From positions 2,542,001-2,606,000 of the forward strand of contig JABRWF010000001.1 in assembly GCA_018343915.1 (NCBI GenBank): a DNA stretch of 64,000 nt, read 5' to 3'. Position 1 is the stretch's first letter. Every line of letters begins with the position of its first letter. Under the pieces are notes generated by a model that made no database searches, was not told where the DNA came from, and saw only the letters and a program-made list of their open reading frames with translations. The stretch comes from Agroathelia rolfsii. Its lineage: Eukaryota > Basidiomycota > Agaricomycetes > Amylocorticiales > Amylocorticiaceae. Shown here one piece after another: positions 45,656 through 57,150 of this stretch. The position numbers and the translations under genes were made by a program.

Positions 45656-47770
45656 TATTGAGAGTTTTGGTACAGTGGAGACGGAGTTTGCGAGTTGAGT
45701 CCAGGTGCGACTCTTCCGAATTTATGTTTTGGTCACGTGATACGGCTAGGAAGGTCTTGCTCCGATTTGTGTCTTCTAATTATTATTTTGCCCTCAAGTC
45801 CTTGATAGGTCTGGATGGCTCATGGAAAAAGTAACAGTCCGATTTGTCTCCATTATAAAAAATAATGATCTGCCCTCACATTATCTGGATGGATTACTGG
45901 TACACTACAGCTTTGCGTACCAATGTGAAGCTCTGTCACTAGATGCTGCATTTCCAAAATGGATAGGCCAGTCCAGGATCAAGTCGCTTATTATTGAATA
46001 CAATTCATATTTCTTGGACGTACATGTACGGCGTCGAGACCCTTCTTTTCCTTGGAACTTTTGGCAAAGTGCTGGCTGAATATTCACGAGCACCTTTACC
46101 CCTCCGAGCCATTAGATATCAAAAATGGACGAGTATGCCATAGTGCTTGCTACCGTGTCATCTCTTCCATTCAACGGATAGCGGCTTTTACCATCACCCA
46201 TCTGGATTTATCCTACTAGTACAACAACATCTCGGTTTAGTATAAGATTCCTAATCTCTTCCTGAATGGGCTTGACGTGATTTGTTCCGACGGCCAAATT
46301 CCAGATCGGTGTCCGGATGAATTTTCCCTATGAGAACTATGTGGGTCCCTAAATGATTTTTAAGTACAACTTACGGCTCATCGAATATTCTCTGTACCGT
46401 CAATGAATATGATTTAAAATGATTCCAAAATTTCTGATATCTCAAATACTGACCATCGGCTGATACACAGGGATAGGTGCGACTATTTCATTATCATCAT
46501 ACCTAAACTGAATTCTGAAGCATGTCAATCAAGTCATCATACGCTCTACTACTAGATTTAGGTCCATTCTCGTCAGCGAATTACGATATAGTATGCATAT
46601 CTTATAGGGCATCTTCGCGTCAACTACCAAACCTGAATGTTTGAGCGGATCTGCTTACGAGGAAAAGTGGGTCTTGAAACCTATGTTGTTTTTACCAGAG
46701 CAACTTTTTTCCCGGAAGACGGAATGGTGAGAAAAGAAGAAGAAAACTATGCTGTTTAGCACAAATTCCATTGCAGCGCAAAACAATCAGCTGAATATGG
46801 TTACCCTGCACAATTGGGTCTTCAAATATGGCGGAAATTAGGCCTGCATGGCAAAAGTATGCTGAACATGCCTATTTTCCTTTTAGCTGTCACCAGGAGG
46901 ATGGCAAGAAGATCTCACAAGCTCCCTAGTGCCAGTGGTTCTGTCCTCATTTCGATTGAAAGGGCCTTAATCCGAGCAGCAGATGAATTCACCAGGTTCT
47001 CGTGAGTAAAGCCGACCTCATCATCTGGGAAATCCTCATTGGGGACCCATTGCATTCTTTTGCATGGGCCACCTCCTCCAGGCATACAGTGGGGCTTCGA
47101 TTTCTCTATTTACTTATCCGAGCCATCGGCAGGTCTATCACTACCGTCATTACTAGGAAGGGTTGATTGATTATCAGCTACGGCCCGGCTTTGGAGCTCT
47201 AATTGCGGCTTGAAAGGCGAGTCTGCTGACGGACTTCAAGTGACACCAACACATGTGGTGCAGCATTCTTCGGCAAGTACCTACGCGGATATCATGATTG
47301 ATAATGCCCCTCATCATGTAAGGCAAATTTTCGTCGACAGGATTTGGACAGAATTCTGATACCGGCCTCCATTGATTTTCTTTGGCTCTAGTCATGCCAT
47401 CTTTGATTGTATTATCGGTTAGAACTGCGGTCGGTTTGGTTGCGTGCCAGTGAAATAAGCTCCATGTCTGAGTACGTCCCTCCATCAAAGTACAGGAATT
47501 GATACGTCAATACTATCATTACAATGTATAAGCTGTAGACCGTATAGTGAAAACGAATAAGATGGCAGGCATCAAAGCCACTAATACGTTCAACAACTTA
47601 AACAAGTAATCACTGGCGTATTTCGTCCTAGGCTTATGTAATATTACGACTTCGGATTCCATATGTTAGTCACTGGTTACACTGGTCACGCCTCTAATTG
47701 CTGGACTCATTAGACGTTCTTCACTCAGGCGGCAGCTACACTATATACTTCAAGTTCCCAACTATCAATC
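45656..47770. other. 2.1-kb region without an assigned gene
   Basis: Holds the ACP promoter, the bL17m promoter and, on the minus strand from about 47490 to 46918, two open stretches with coding-like composition (listed separately). The part from 45660 to 46900 is AT-rich and shows nothing I recognise. Confidence 0.4.
46918..47490 (-). pseudogene. Unrecognised coding-like stretch, possibly a broken gene
   Basis: On the minus strand, an open stretch from about 47475 to 47283 reads WSLFHWHATKPTAVLTDN...QWRPVSEFCPNPVDENLPYMMRGI. With a GTACTT donor at 47280 and an acceptor near 47223 it continues as DSPFKPQLELQSRAVADN...SDK to a TAA at about 47111. The same frame then continues past that stop for about 60 more codons (KPHCMPGGGGPCKRMQWVPNEDF...EPLALGSL). 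The composition looks like real protein, but I find no clean start or end and no family. It may be a gene with an exon structure I failed to solve, or a decayed copy. Confidence 0.25.
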
Positions 47771-48788
47771 ATGAAGCACGGCCTGTCTCTTCGGAAACTG
47801 TCCAGGACGTCCTCGCATCGTGACTTGATGCTGAGGTGCATATATTACCTTCTTCGCCCTGAAATAATCCTCATACGATTCTTCTATACACTAGGAATTT
47901 GGTCACATCCTTATTTGAGCATGAGCAGATTCAGACGACTCTCCCAAAGGCGAGAGAAGCCGCCCGGCTTGCTGAAAAGGTGCGCGTCATGTTCGTTTCG
48001 CTAAAGGCTAACATGCTCATACCTTGCATTACTCATTGCTAGATAATTACACTCGGGAAACGCCAGAACTTGCATTCCTTCCAAAAAGCCAGGTCGTTCG
48101 TCCTCAAGCCTGAGGTCCTTCCCAAACTGTTCAATGTCTTTGTTCCCCGCTACGCTGAGCGACCAGGTGGCTACACGCGCATTCACAAGTATGGTAACCG
48201 TGAAGGCGACAATGCACCAAGCGCTATTCTCGAGCTTGTGGATAACCCACGAGATATCAAAACGGCAATGACGGCTCGTGCTGTTGGCCTGGAACTCCTA
48301 AGAGAGAACAGGCAGACAAGAGACATGAAGTACATCCTAAAGTCTGGTGTAGAGGGCTCGCGCGCGCTCATTGAATCTGAACGAGCGTTGGCCCCAGAGG
48401 AGAAGGGCAAGCTGAGGCCTCTGACGCGGTGGAACTTGCAAAAAGTACTCAAGTACAAGGACGAAGCCGGCATCAACTCGTTCCGCAAGAAGGCGGAAGA
48501 GTACGCGGTATGTGATGTTTGCATCGAAACAAGTCCATTGCTTCGGAGGCCAAACTAATTGCTCCCATATTCCTTTCAATTATGTAGGACTTGCTCCTTG
48601 CCAAGACTCGGACTGGCCGGACAGCTTCTATCACTGAAGGCCGGGAAGTTGCTGGTCGCTCTTTGCCTGGAGAGACACCAGGTGCTATGAGGATAACAAA
48701 GGGACGTCTTGGCAAGCCTAAGGTTGTCCCACGCTGGCTAGGCGCTCTCAAGCAACAGAATTCAAAACCACCTACACTATCCATCTAG
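47771..48788 (+). CDS. MRPL8: Mitochondrial ribosomal protein bL17m
   Basis: Exons 47771-47835, 47895-47979, 48043-48507, 48588-48788; 271 residues. Large mitoribosomal subunit protein. The N-terminal 60 residues follow bacterial L17 closely ([50 protein letters not shown], here seen in parts across three exons). The rest is the eukaryotic/fungal extension, basic in character. The initiator sequence begins directly with the mature L17 motif, so import must use the internal basic N-terminus, as in other fungal L17 proteins. Confidence 0.92.
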
Positions 48789-48989
48789 ACTTACGTGCCT
48801 AATACTAATATTGTGCTCTCATTTACCATCTTGACTGGCGACTAGACTGCCCTATTCTGATTCTGGCAGTGCAGTACGGACTGCTTTCATAGATTATCGC
48901 ATATCGAGAACATGACCTTATACAACGGTATCTGAAAAATTATATTCATACATCTCCCACTTAGTCTCCTATTTGCACACTAACACCGT

Positions 48990-50730
48990 TTAGTCTTTCC
49001 ATTCTTCTACGCGTGTCGTTGTTGGGCAGCCGGGTGCGGGCGGATTTGAGAATTGAGTCTCCACGAAAACTTTCTCAACACCGCTTTTACGCTTATCAAA
49101 TGCAGCATAGAGCTTGTCCATGTCTTCGAGAGGGACTCGGTGTGTGATAACACTGTAGAGTTTGATATTAGCTTAGAAAAATGACTCGAAAGCGGGAGGG
49201 GGGGGGGGGAGTTACGCACAATGTAGGATCAAATTTCCCCGGAATGATATAATCATACAGGATCTCTTTCCAGTACTTATGCACCGGTGCTTGCCCGTTG
49301 CCAATGAGGCGGACGCCCTTCTCCATGAGTGCACCAACGTTGACACCGTTGGCTAGACCAGCATAGGCAGCGATGAGACCACAGGAGCCGAGCTTCCTGA
49401 CTGATATGATCATCTCGTTAATCGTCTCGGGAACATCGGTCTCCAACATCAGCTTCTTTTGAACTTTGTGCAGGAGTGTCTTGGGCTCGTGGAAAGTACC
49501 ACAATCAAGCGCGACGTCGAGGCCTCCGGGAACAAGCTCAGAAATCCGCTTGGGAACATCCGTATGTTCCTTGAAGTTGATCGTCTCGACGCCGTGTTTC
49601 TTGGCAAACGCAAGACGCTCTGGTACAGCATCAATTCCGATGACGCGCGATGCACCCTTAAGTTTCGCCCATTGAGCTGCATACTGGCCGATGGGTCCGA
49701 GGCCCTAAAAAATTCGCTTAAGTTTGATGTAGTAAATAAAAATTATGCGTGGACATGACTTACCCAGACGCCAACGACATCACCCTCCTTTACCCCAGTG
49801 TCCACGACGCTATGGTAACTGGTGGGCAGGATGTCGGAAAGGTAGATGGCTTGTTCGTCTGAAACACCCTCTGGGATGGGCAGCAAGTTAACCTCCCCCA
49901 GTGGCACGCGGACGTATTCGGCCTGTCCACCTGGAAAGCCGCCTGTAAAGTGAGAGTACTGGAAAACATACTTAATATGGTGATGGTATTAACAGTGGCC
50001 ACAACTTGGACATACACCAAAAAAGCCTGCATCTCGATGACCATACATGTAATTCTGGAGCGTCGAGTCTAATGGAATTCTTCAGCGAACGATCTCGAGG
50101 AGAATGGGCGAAAAGTAAACAGTACTCACTATTCGTACGGTCGCAAAATGAGGATAGCTTTTTCTGGCAGTAGCTGCACTGACCACAGGCTATCTGGAAA
50201 GAGGCCACGACGCGCTGGCCAATTTGAAGACCCTTTACATTGGGCCCAACACGATCAACTACACCCATGAACTGAAGGCAATTGTCTGTCAAATTTTGGA
50301 ACAGATGTTTGGGGGAGGGAAATACATACCTCATGCCCAAGAATGTCGCCCTTTTGCATCGTCATAATCTCGCCATGGTACAAGTGGAGGTCGGAACCAC
50401 AAATGGTAGTTCCAGTCACTTTGACGATCACATCGTCTGGCTCTGTAATATCAGGTATGGGTGCATCGACGACTCTGACCTAGAGCTTATCATGAGCTGG
50501 CAGCAACACGGGCATGAGTGTAAGGAGCTATGGTTAAGACTTACATCATCAGCGCCGAACCATGCGAGAGCTTTCATTGTCTGACCATCGCCACGATGCT
50601 TGTATTCGGCTGATACAACGGTGGGAACAGTGCCCATTTGCTAGATCTGGCTTGTCAGTCAAATGTAGGCTACCACAGATATATGCATTTTTGTACACAC
50701 GTTCTGGACGAAATTGCTGGCAGCTTGCAT
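48990..50730 (-). CDS. Zinc-dependent alcohol dehydrogenase, tandem copy A
   Basis: Eight exons: 50730-50701, 50640-50545, 50479-50330, 50271-50130, 50068-50016, 49958-49764, 49704-49220, 49152-48990; 437 residues. Medium-chain, NAD(P)-dependent dehydrogenase. Catalytic zinc ligands are C69 (TTICGSDLH) and H91-E92 (LGHE); the structural zinc site is C121, C124, C127, C135 (CGQCSYCx7C). The Rossmann motif is GLGPIG. It has a Phe after GHE where many relatives have Cys. The group resembles formaldehyde/alcohol dehydrogenases of filamentous fungi, without enough here to fix the substrate. Convergent with bL17m; a second copy with the same exon structure starts 2.5 kb upstream. Intron 7 has a 12-G run at 49198-49209. 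Confidence 0.9.
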
Positions 50731-51476
50731 TGTGTATGTCTTTTATCAAAAGATCAAGGGAGAAAACGGATTTGTAGTGAAGTTTGAACTTGGGGAGGTC
50801 AGTGTATGCATTATGACATACGCTGGTTTGCCAATCATTTATACGTTCCTAGAATTCCGATCGTCAGCTTAATTTTGGAGAGGTGACGTTTGCTTCACTT
50901 TGCTGATGACGCTGAGCAGATTACAGTTTGTGATGCGTGTGATGGAGCGCCAATGGGCTGCCTAAGCACGGTACGTTCTCGTACATGTGACTGTCAATGA
51001 TACCCTCTTCTTGAAATACGGCACCTAGTACTAAGACTGTTATTTAGCGTGCATCAACACCGAGAAATATGAGCAAATACACTGTCTAAGTATAAATTAC
51101 GTCGGCTATAGCGTCTTGTTTGCTTTCAAACCCCTCAAGTTGGTGATTCTGGCATTTGGCGGTGACGGATGTGCTTGACGATCGATCATGATGATGAAGC
51201 GAAGCGGGGCTCGAAGGCCGCCTGGATTCCAAGCCTACACCAACAGGCTGGACTTCGCTGGAGCGCCAAAAACTGTAATGATGTTAAGGATGATGCATGT
51301 TGCACCTGTGTGTGTGTAATTCATTTTCCCCTTACGAAATATCCTGTGATAGCTCATAAACTGTGCTTGTATTATTTACTATTTACGAGAAAAGGCACTT
51401 TACACGATGGTGTATCAATTATACTCATATATCTCCTAACTAATTAATCTTCTAGCTTACACACAATTAATCCCGC
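50731..51476. promoter_or_regulatory. Promoter region of dehydrogenase copy A
   Basis: Carries blocks also found upstream of copy B: TTATACGT (50839-50846), TCGTCAGC (50861-50868), TTGGAGAGGTGACGTTTG (50875-50892) and CTGATGACGCT (50903-50913). The third contains TGACGT, a CRE/ATF-type half-site. The rest, 50920-51476, contains the 3' end of copy B. No gene is seen. Confidence 0.6.
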
Positions 51477-53219
51477 CTAATCCTTCCATTCATCTACGCG
51501 TGTCGTTGTTGGGCAGCCGGGCGCAGGTGGATTCGAAAATTGTGTCTCTACAAAGACTTTGATAACACTGTCCTTACGTTTATCAAACGCAACATATAGC
51601 TTTGCCATGTCTTCAAGTGGCACTCGATGTGTTATGACACTAGATAATGTTTAGTATCAACTTTAGAGGACTTCTATGGAACTGGAAGGAAATAAGAAAA
51701 CGCACAATGTAGGATCAAACTTGCCAGGAATGATATAATCATACAAAATCTCCTTCCAGTACTTATGGACTGGAGATTGGCCATTGCCAATGAGGCGAAT
51801 GCCCTTCTCCATAAGCGCACCAACGTTGACGCCATTCGCATAGCCGACGTAGTCAGAGATGAGACCACACGAGCCGCGCTTCCTGACCGCCATGAGCATC
51901 TCATTAATCGTCTCGGGAACATCGGTCTCAAGCATCGCTTTCTTTTGAACCTTGTGGAGTAACGTCTTAGGTTCGTGGAAGGTGCCAGCATCGAGCGCAA
52001 CGTCAAGACCACCGGGGACAAGCTCAGCGATACGTTTGGGAACATCTGTGTGTTCCTTAAAGTTGATCGTTTCGATACCATGTTTCTCGGCGAACGCAAG
52101 ACGCTCTGGTACCCTATCAATACCGATCACGCGTGAGGCACCTTTGAGTTTGGCCCATTGTACGATGCACTGTCCAATGGGACCAAGGCCCTAAGAGGGA
52201 CAGTGTTTGAGACTTTACGAGACAAAACATTTGAACCTGAGACTAACCCAGACTCCGACAACATCGCCCTTCTGCACGCCGGTGTCGACAACGCAGTGGT
52301 AACTCGTCGCTAGAATATCGGAAAGGTAGAGAGCCTGTTCGTCCGACACGCCATCCGGGATAGGCAGAAGGTTAATCTCGCCGAGGGGCACACGTACGTA
52401 TTCGGCCTGACCGCCTGGGAAGCCACCTGTAAGGTGAGAGTACTGGAAAGCATAATAAGCACGAAGTATGCGCACGCAGCCACTGCAAACCGGACGTACA
52501 CCAAAAATCCCCGCGTCCCGTTGGCCGTACATGTAGTTCATGAGTGTGGAGTCTGAGTTCACATTTCAGCGGACGATTCCATGGCAAAGAATTGGCGAGG
52601 GACAGCGAAACTTACTGTTCGTGCGGTCACAGAACGAGGATAGTTTCTGCTTGCAGTAACGGCACTGACCGCATGCGGTGTGGAAAGAAGCAACGACACG
52701 CTGCCCGATTTGAAGGCTTTTCACATTAGGGCCGATGCGATCGACCACGCCCATAAACTGAAAATATTGACATTTGTTCATCAGAATTTGAATCAGTTAA
52801 AGGGGAAGATACATACCTCGTGTCCGAGAATGTCACCTTTCTGCATCGTCATGATCTCGCCATGATACAGATGCAAGTCAGATCCGCAAATGGTGGTTCC
52901 GGTTACTTTAACAATCACGTCTTCGGGTTCTGTGATATCAGGTATGGGAGCATCGACGAGTCTAACCTGGAATCCATCAAGCACCAGCTGTAAGAAGCAG
53001 TATGGACGTCAATATTAGGAACTTTCACAACTTACGTCGTCAACGCCAAACCAAGCGAGGGCTTTCATTGTCTGTCCATCGCCGCGATGCCTATACTCAG
53101 CTGATACGACGGTGGGGACTTCGCCCATACGCTAGGTTGGAATCAAATTTGTCAACCAAAGCCACATCAACGCAAGCCTGTATACGTACACCTTGGACGA
53201 AATTACTTGCAGCTTGCAT
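51477..53219 (-). CDS. Zinc-dependent alcohol dehydrogenase, tandem copy B
   Basis: Eight exons at the same positions as copy A: 53219-53190, 53131-53036, 52966-52817, 52757-52616, 52552-52500, 52442-52248, 52190-51706, 51639-51477; 437 residues. All zinc ligands are kept ([13 protein letters not shown], CGQCRYCx7C). Differences from copy A are scattered substitutions (for example YSHLTGG for [15 protein letters not shown] to GQRDAGIF). Exon lengths match copy A except that none is changed, so the pair arose by recent tandem duplication in direct orientation. Intron 5 (52499-52443) has no stop and a length divisible by three, so a retained-intron protein is possible. Confidence 0.9.
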
Positions 53220-54299
53220 GATAGATATGTTAGTCGATCAGAAAAAAGAAAGCTTAATAAGAGGTGTATTTGTGACAGGCAATTTGGGATATTAGTAGCA
53301 AAGAATGCCCATTGTGTATGCCTGTCAGTCTTTTATACGTCTTTAGGATTTCTCTCGTCAGCCTAGGCTTGGAGAGGTGACGTTTGTTGGCTCTACTTTG
53401 AAGTCTATGAATTTTCTGATGACGCTACGCAGGTTCCAATTTATGGAGTGCCCGGGTTAGAGTAAAAGACTATAAGATAAGTCACGGATTCACAGTGACG
53501 TCTAGTTGTGATATAGTTGTTGAGTGTAAAGATAACTAAATGTTGAAATGATGAATAGAAGCTATTCCTGCGCCATATAGCTCCGCTTCCATTCTACAGC
53601 TGCCAGTGAAGCAGCGCTGAAGTTTGGCGTCGATGGTGGCTGCCTCGCAGCAGCGAATTCATTACTTCAGTGCATCAGTAAGATTATAAAGTTGGCCATC
53701 AAGTCAATCTAATACATTAACATTAATGAATTCTTGAAGTCCACTGAGAAAAAACAATCATGAAATCAGATCCCCGTACTGATCAGAGTGGAAACGGGCA
53801 TACCATACTCATTAATAGGATGAACATCCTCAAGGGGAATACTGCCGAAATACACATTCATGCCAGATTTGATGCTTATGTAAATCAATGAGTTACATTT
53901 GTGCGGTTTTGTGTATGTGAGATAGCAATAGCGACAGGATAAGAGAGCACAGTGGTATTGGAGATAGGGTATAGTCCAAGCGTCCATTAATTAAGAAGGA
54001 ATGCATGCTGATGGATGCTGTGGTGGTTGAGCAAGCAGAGATAGACTGTTCAAGGGCGATGGATGAATGTAATAATACGATGGCAGATGAGACGAGGACA
54101 AGCAAAATAGTAAAGAAATTAGAAAATCTTCTTTGGGGACATTTCCGAAGACAGCCTTGAGCGATGGTTGTACCTGCGATAGCGAGGCGGGGGAGATCCA
54201 TCATTAACTATACATAACATCAAATTAAGAAAAAAACTGTGTAAGCGAAGACCGAAAAAAAAGTGATGTGATACGCTGGTACTCACGTCTCTCTCCAGG
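53220..54299. promoter_or_regulatory. Promoter region of dehydrogenase copy B and gene-free stretch
   Basis: Shared blocks with copy A: TTATACGT (53333-53340), TCGTCAGC (53355-53362), TTGGAGAGGTGACGTTTG (53369-53386), CTGATGACGCT (53416-53426). Beyond 53460 the DNA is AT-rich. A minus-strand open frame at 54204-53893 has a hydrophobic stretch but no clear start or family, and I do not call it. Confidence 0.55.
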
Positions 54300-54775
54300 T
54301 CAGTCGTTCCATGTAGTCATCATCATACGATTATCTTTCCATACCCGATCAACTACAACTCCATTCGATGGTGCTGGTGATGGCCGAGACCAGCTCGGGG
54401 GCGCACTCGCGAACAGAGGGACAATCGTGCATTCGTAGTCACGCCACAATCGCACGCTGTAGTCATGGGGAAGATGGGAGTAGGAACAGAAGGGAGAAGC
54501 AGATAGGATTGTCAGTATAGGGCCAGAGCGACATCTAATCCGATAATAAGGGTATAGAGGAAAATAAACCTTATATTAGCGACCTTGGAACGCATCTTGA
54601 CTGCATACTGGTATGCAGCGCCTGCGTCGAGCACGAGTGATATGCTGTCATGGGGTGGTAGCAATACCACTGGCGCCGAAGAAGTGCGGTAGTCGCGCAA
54701 CAGCTGGACGGTCGCATACTCGTTCGAGTCGTTGATGACATCGAAAAGTACTTGGTAGGAAGTCACCGAAGGCAT
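54300..54775 (-). CDS. Small unknown protein
   Basis: Exons 54775-54570 and 54456-54300; 120 residues. The sequence begins MPSVTSYQVLFDVINDSNEY and continues with alternating hydrophobic/polar residues (VVLLPPHDSISLVLDAGAAYQYAV) that suggest a small beta-sandwich; the second exon gives SVRLWRDYECTIVPLF and a Ser/Pro-rich tail. No signal peptide or membrane span. The splice joins two segments with RDY in similar context (LLRDYRTS, LWRDYECT). Family not recognised. Divergent from the F-box-like gene. Confidence 0.6.
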
Positions 54776-55484
54776 GCGTATGTGTCAAGACAATAGCGGT
54801 TGGGCGTCAAGGTGTGCACGGTATGGGAGTGCACGGTATGTTTGCCGGCGGAAGAGCGTCGACAGCAAAGACAATAAGGAAGAAGATCAACAACGTGTTC
54901 ACGCGTCTCTCAGTTGTCGGCCAGACCAGGGCTTGGATGGGCGCGTCGCAGACGTGGCGGGGGGAGAAACCTTCCCTGGCTGGACGCTAGAAGGTGTATT
55001 ATAGTTTGTGCGTGTGTGTCTCGACGGCGACGGAGAAGGGCGGGCGATGCGGGGGGCGATAATAGACAAGATGTGCTGCTGCTGCAGAGAACAAGCACGG
55101 GAAAGAATGGAAGCCGGAGCTCGCTACCGTCTTGTTCTTTCTTTTTGTTCTCGAGCAATGTGCGAATGATGCAAGGGGCAGGTTGCCCACTTTCAGTTCT
55201 TCACTAGTTATAAAGCAGGAACAACGACCGCAGTCGTGTAACAGAGAAACAGCAAAACGTGCAGATGGACGTAAGATTAGCCACTGGCATGAGCCATTCC
55301 TCCTGCCAGCGGACCTGATGACGCTCGAATGGCATAGTACCCAATCTATTGGCATAGCACCTAGGCCGACCACGCCCAACAGGCCTGGCAGGGCGCAGGT
55401 GGCGAGCACAACAAGCAGCAATGCTGCAACTCAAGTCAACGAAGCAGACGGCGATAGAGTCTTCATCAGCCACGCCTGCCCTTC
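54776..55484. promoter_or_regulatory. Shared upstream region of two divergent genes
   Basis: 709 bases between ATGs at 54775 (minus) and 55485 (plus). Relatively GC-rich, with short open frames on both strands and no recognisable domain. Confidence 0.45.
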
Positions 55485-56890
55485 ATGGCCGACTCTGATC
55501 ATCTTCCACAGCAACGATTACATGTACCACCATCGCAGGCGAGGACGTATGAGCAACAGACGACCTCCTTCCTCGACCTGCCCATCGAGCTCCGTCTCGA
55601 GATCTACAGCCGTTATTTGGCGTTGCACACTCAAATTATTGATAACAGCCAGCCTTCGAGCGAGCATGTCTTAAGTCTATCCCGCATATGCAAACAGATT
55701 CGCCAGGAGACATTGCCCATCTTAGGCGCATATATCTCGCTTAGAACAGTACACAACTGGAATAAATTCATCGGGTTGTCTGACACACCTCCCGTCTCTT
55801 GGGTCGACGTGGCCAACGATGGTCGAGTAATAGAACTTGCCTCTGAAGTCGTGAGCTTGCCCTGCCGTCATGTCTCACTGGCAGCTATGACTCATACACC
55901 ACTGGTCCGACAAAAAAAAATCAACAATGAAAGAAACAGCCCATGTCGACGGTCTACTTGGCCTTAACCAGACTGGCACCCACCATCAAGCATCTGCGTG
56001 TCTTCGATGATCATCATGCCCAATTTTCTGTTGGTAAGCACTGGACACAGATTTATCTTATCATCATCAATGACATATGCTCCTTTGCTACAGCAGGAGT
56101 AGAGAGAGATTACGGTCAAGTGCTCTGGTTCTCCTTTGAAGAAGCCATGTTCCCCCAAATCAGCCCAGACCGCTTAGAAACATACGAGCTGTACGTGGGT
56201 GCCTCCACCAAAGTGCGTGTCTTCGACAAGATCTCGCCAGTGCACATCCGGCGTCTTCGTCTCTCAGGCTACTCCTGGTTCCAAAGCAGACCGGCCTTTC
56301 CCCACTTGAGACATCTCACCATGCACTCCGTCACGGGGCACTACTTTGACCAGTCCACGTTGAGCACTGTCTTTCCGCAGGCCCAATTAGAGTCCTTCAC
56401 CTATGCCCGTGGGACGAACAGCATGGGCTTTGAGCTGCGCGACATGCACCTCCTTTCGCTTACACGACACATGTCCTGCTCTACGACACCGCTCCGCTCG
56501 CTTGTCCTACTGAGCGTGAACAAGCTGACGACGACAACCCTGGCGACGTGTTTACGCGCTCTGCCTGCCCTCGAGTACCTTGCGCTCTCGTTCATCTGGA
56601 CCGTTGAGATGCGAGAGAACTTCATCCTTGCCCTTCCACGAACCGCACTGCACACGTTCAAGTTCAAGCTGACGCAGGGAAAGTGGTCACCGCCGTTCTT
56701 TGAGGAGCGTGGGCATATTGATGCCGCGATCGAGACCGAGGTGTTGCAGCGCTCACCGCCGTTGCGACTCGTCGGGCTCACGCTGCCGTCGTTGCCGATG
56801 CATTATCGCGAGCGTTGGTCGCAGATCGCGGAGAGGCGGGGGTTTGCGCTCAACTGGGTCTGGGATGCGGAGGAGTATTCGACTACGTGA
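55485..56890 (+). CDS. F-box-like protein
   Basis: Exons 55485-55850, 55940-56033, 56097-56890; 417 residues. The N-terminal segment FLDLPIELRLEIYSRYL (about 29-45) has the LP-x-E-(L/I)-R-xx-I pattern common to fungal F-box and F-box-like proteins, followed by LSRICKQIRQETLPIL. The rest shows irregular leucine-rich spacing (HLRHLTMHSV, LRSLVLLSVNKL, LEYLALSFIW), consistent with a substrate-recognition part. Likely an adaptor of an SCF ubiquitin ligase, by inference. The second intron (56034-56096, GTAAGC...GCAG) is 63 bases without a stop, so the unspliced reading adds 21 residues; the site quality favours splicing. Confidence 0.75.
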
Positions 56891-57150
56891 TTAACAAACA
56901 AATCAGGAGCTAATGATCTTTTTATGAGAACAATACTATATAGCACTTGGATAAATGAAAAAAATTCATTGTGTTAGGACAATGGCAAACATCATTCGTT
57001 ATCAACTATTTAATCATGAGTGAGGAACTGTAAGATAGATCCAAACCGAGTCAAATAAAAGTCCATAGTGGGAAGAAGAGGGGAGGGGCAGGTAACAAAA
57101 AAGGAAACAAAAAGAAAGCATAGAATAGTGGAGGATTATAAGAAAGTCTT

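Noticed and set aside
52372..52562. Long minus-strand frame in dehydrogenase copy B read as a continuous exon
   Set aside because: It reads through intron 5; copy A and the protein family show the intron position.
53893..54204. Minus-strand frame with a hydrophobic segment
   Set aside because: No convincing start, splice partners or family; the hydrophobic run is probably chance in T-rich DNA.
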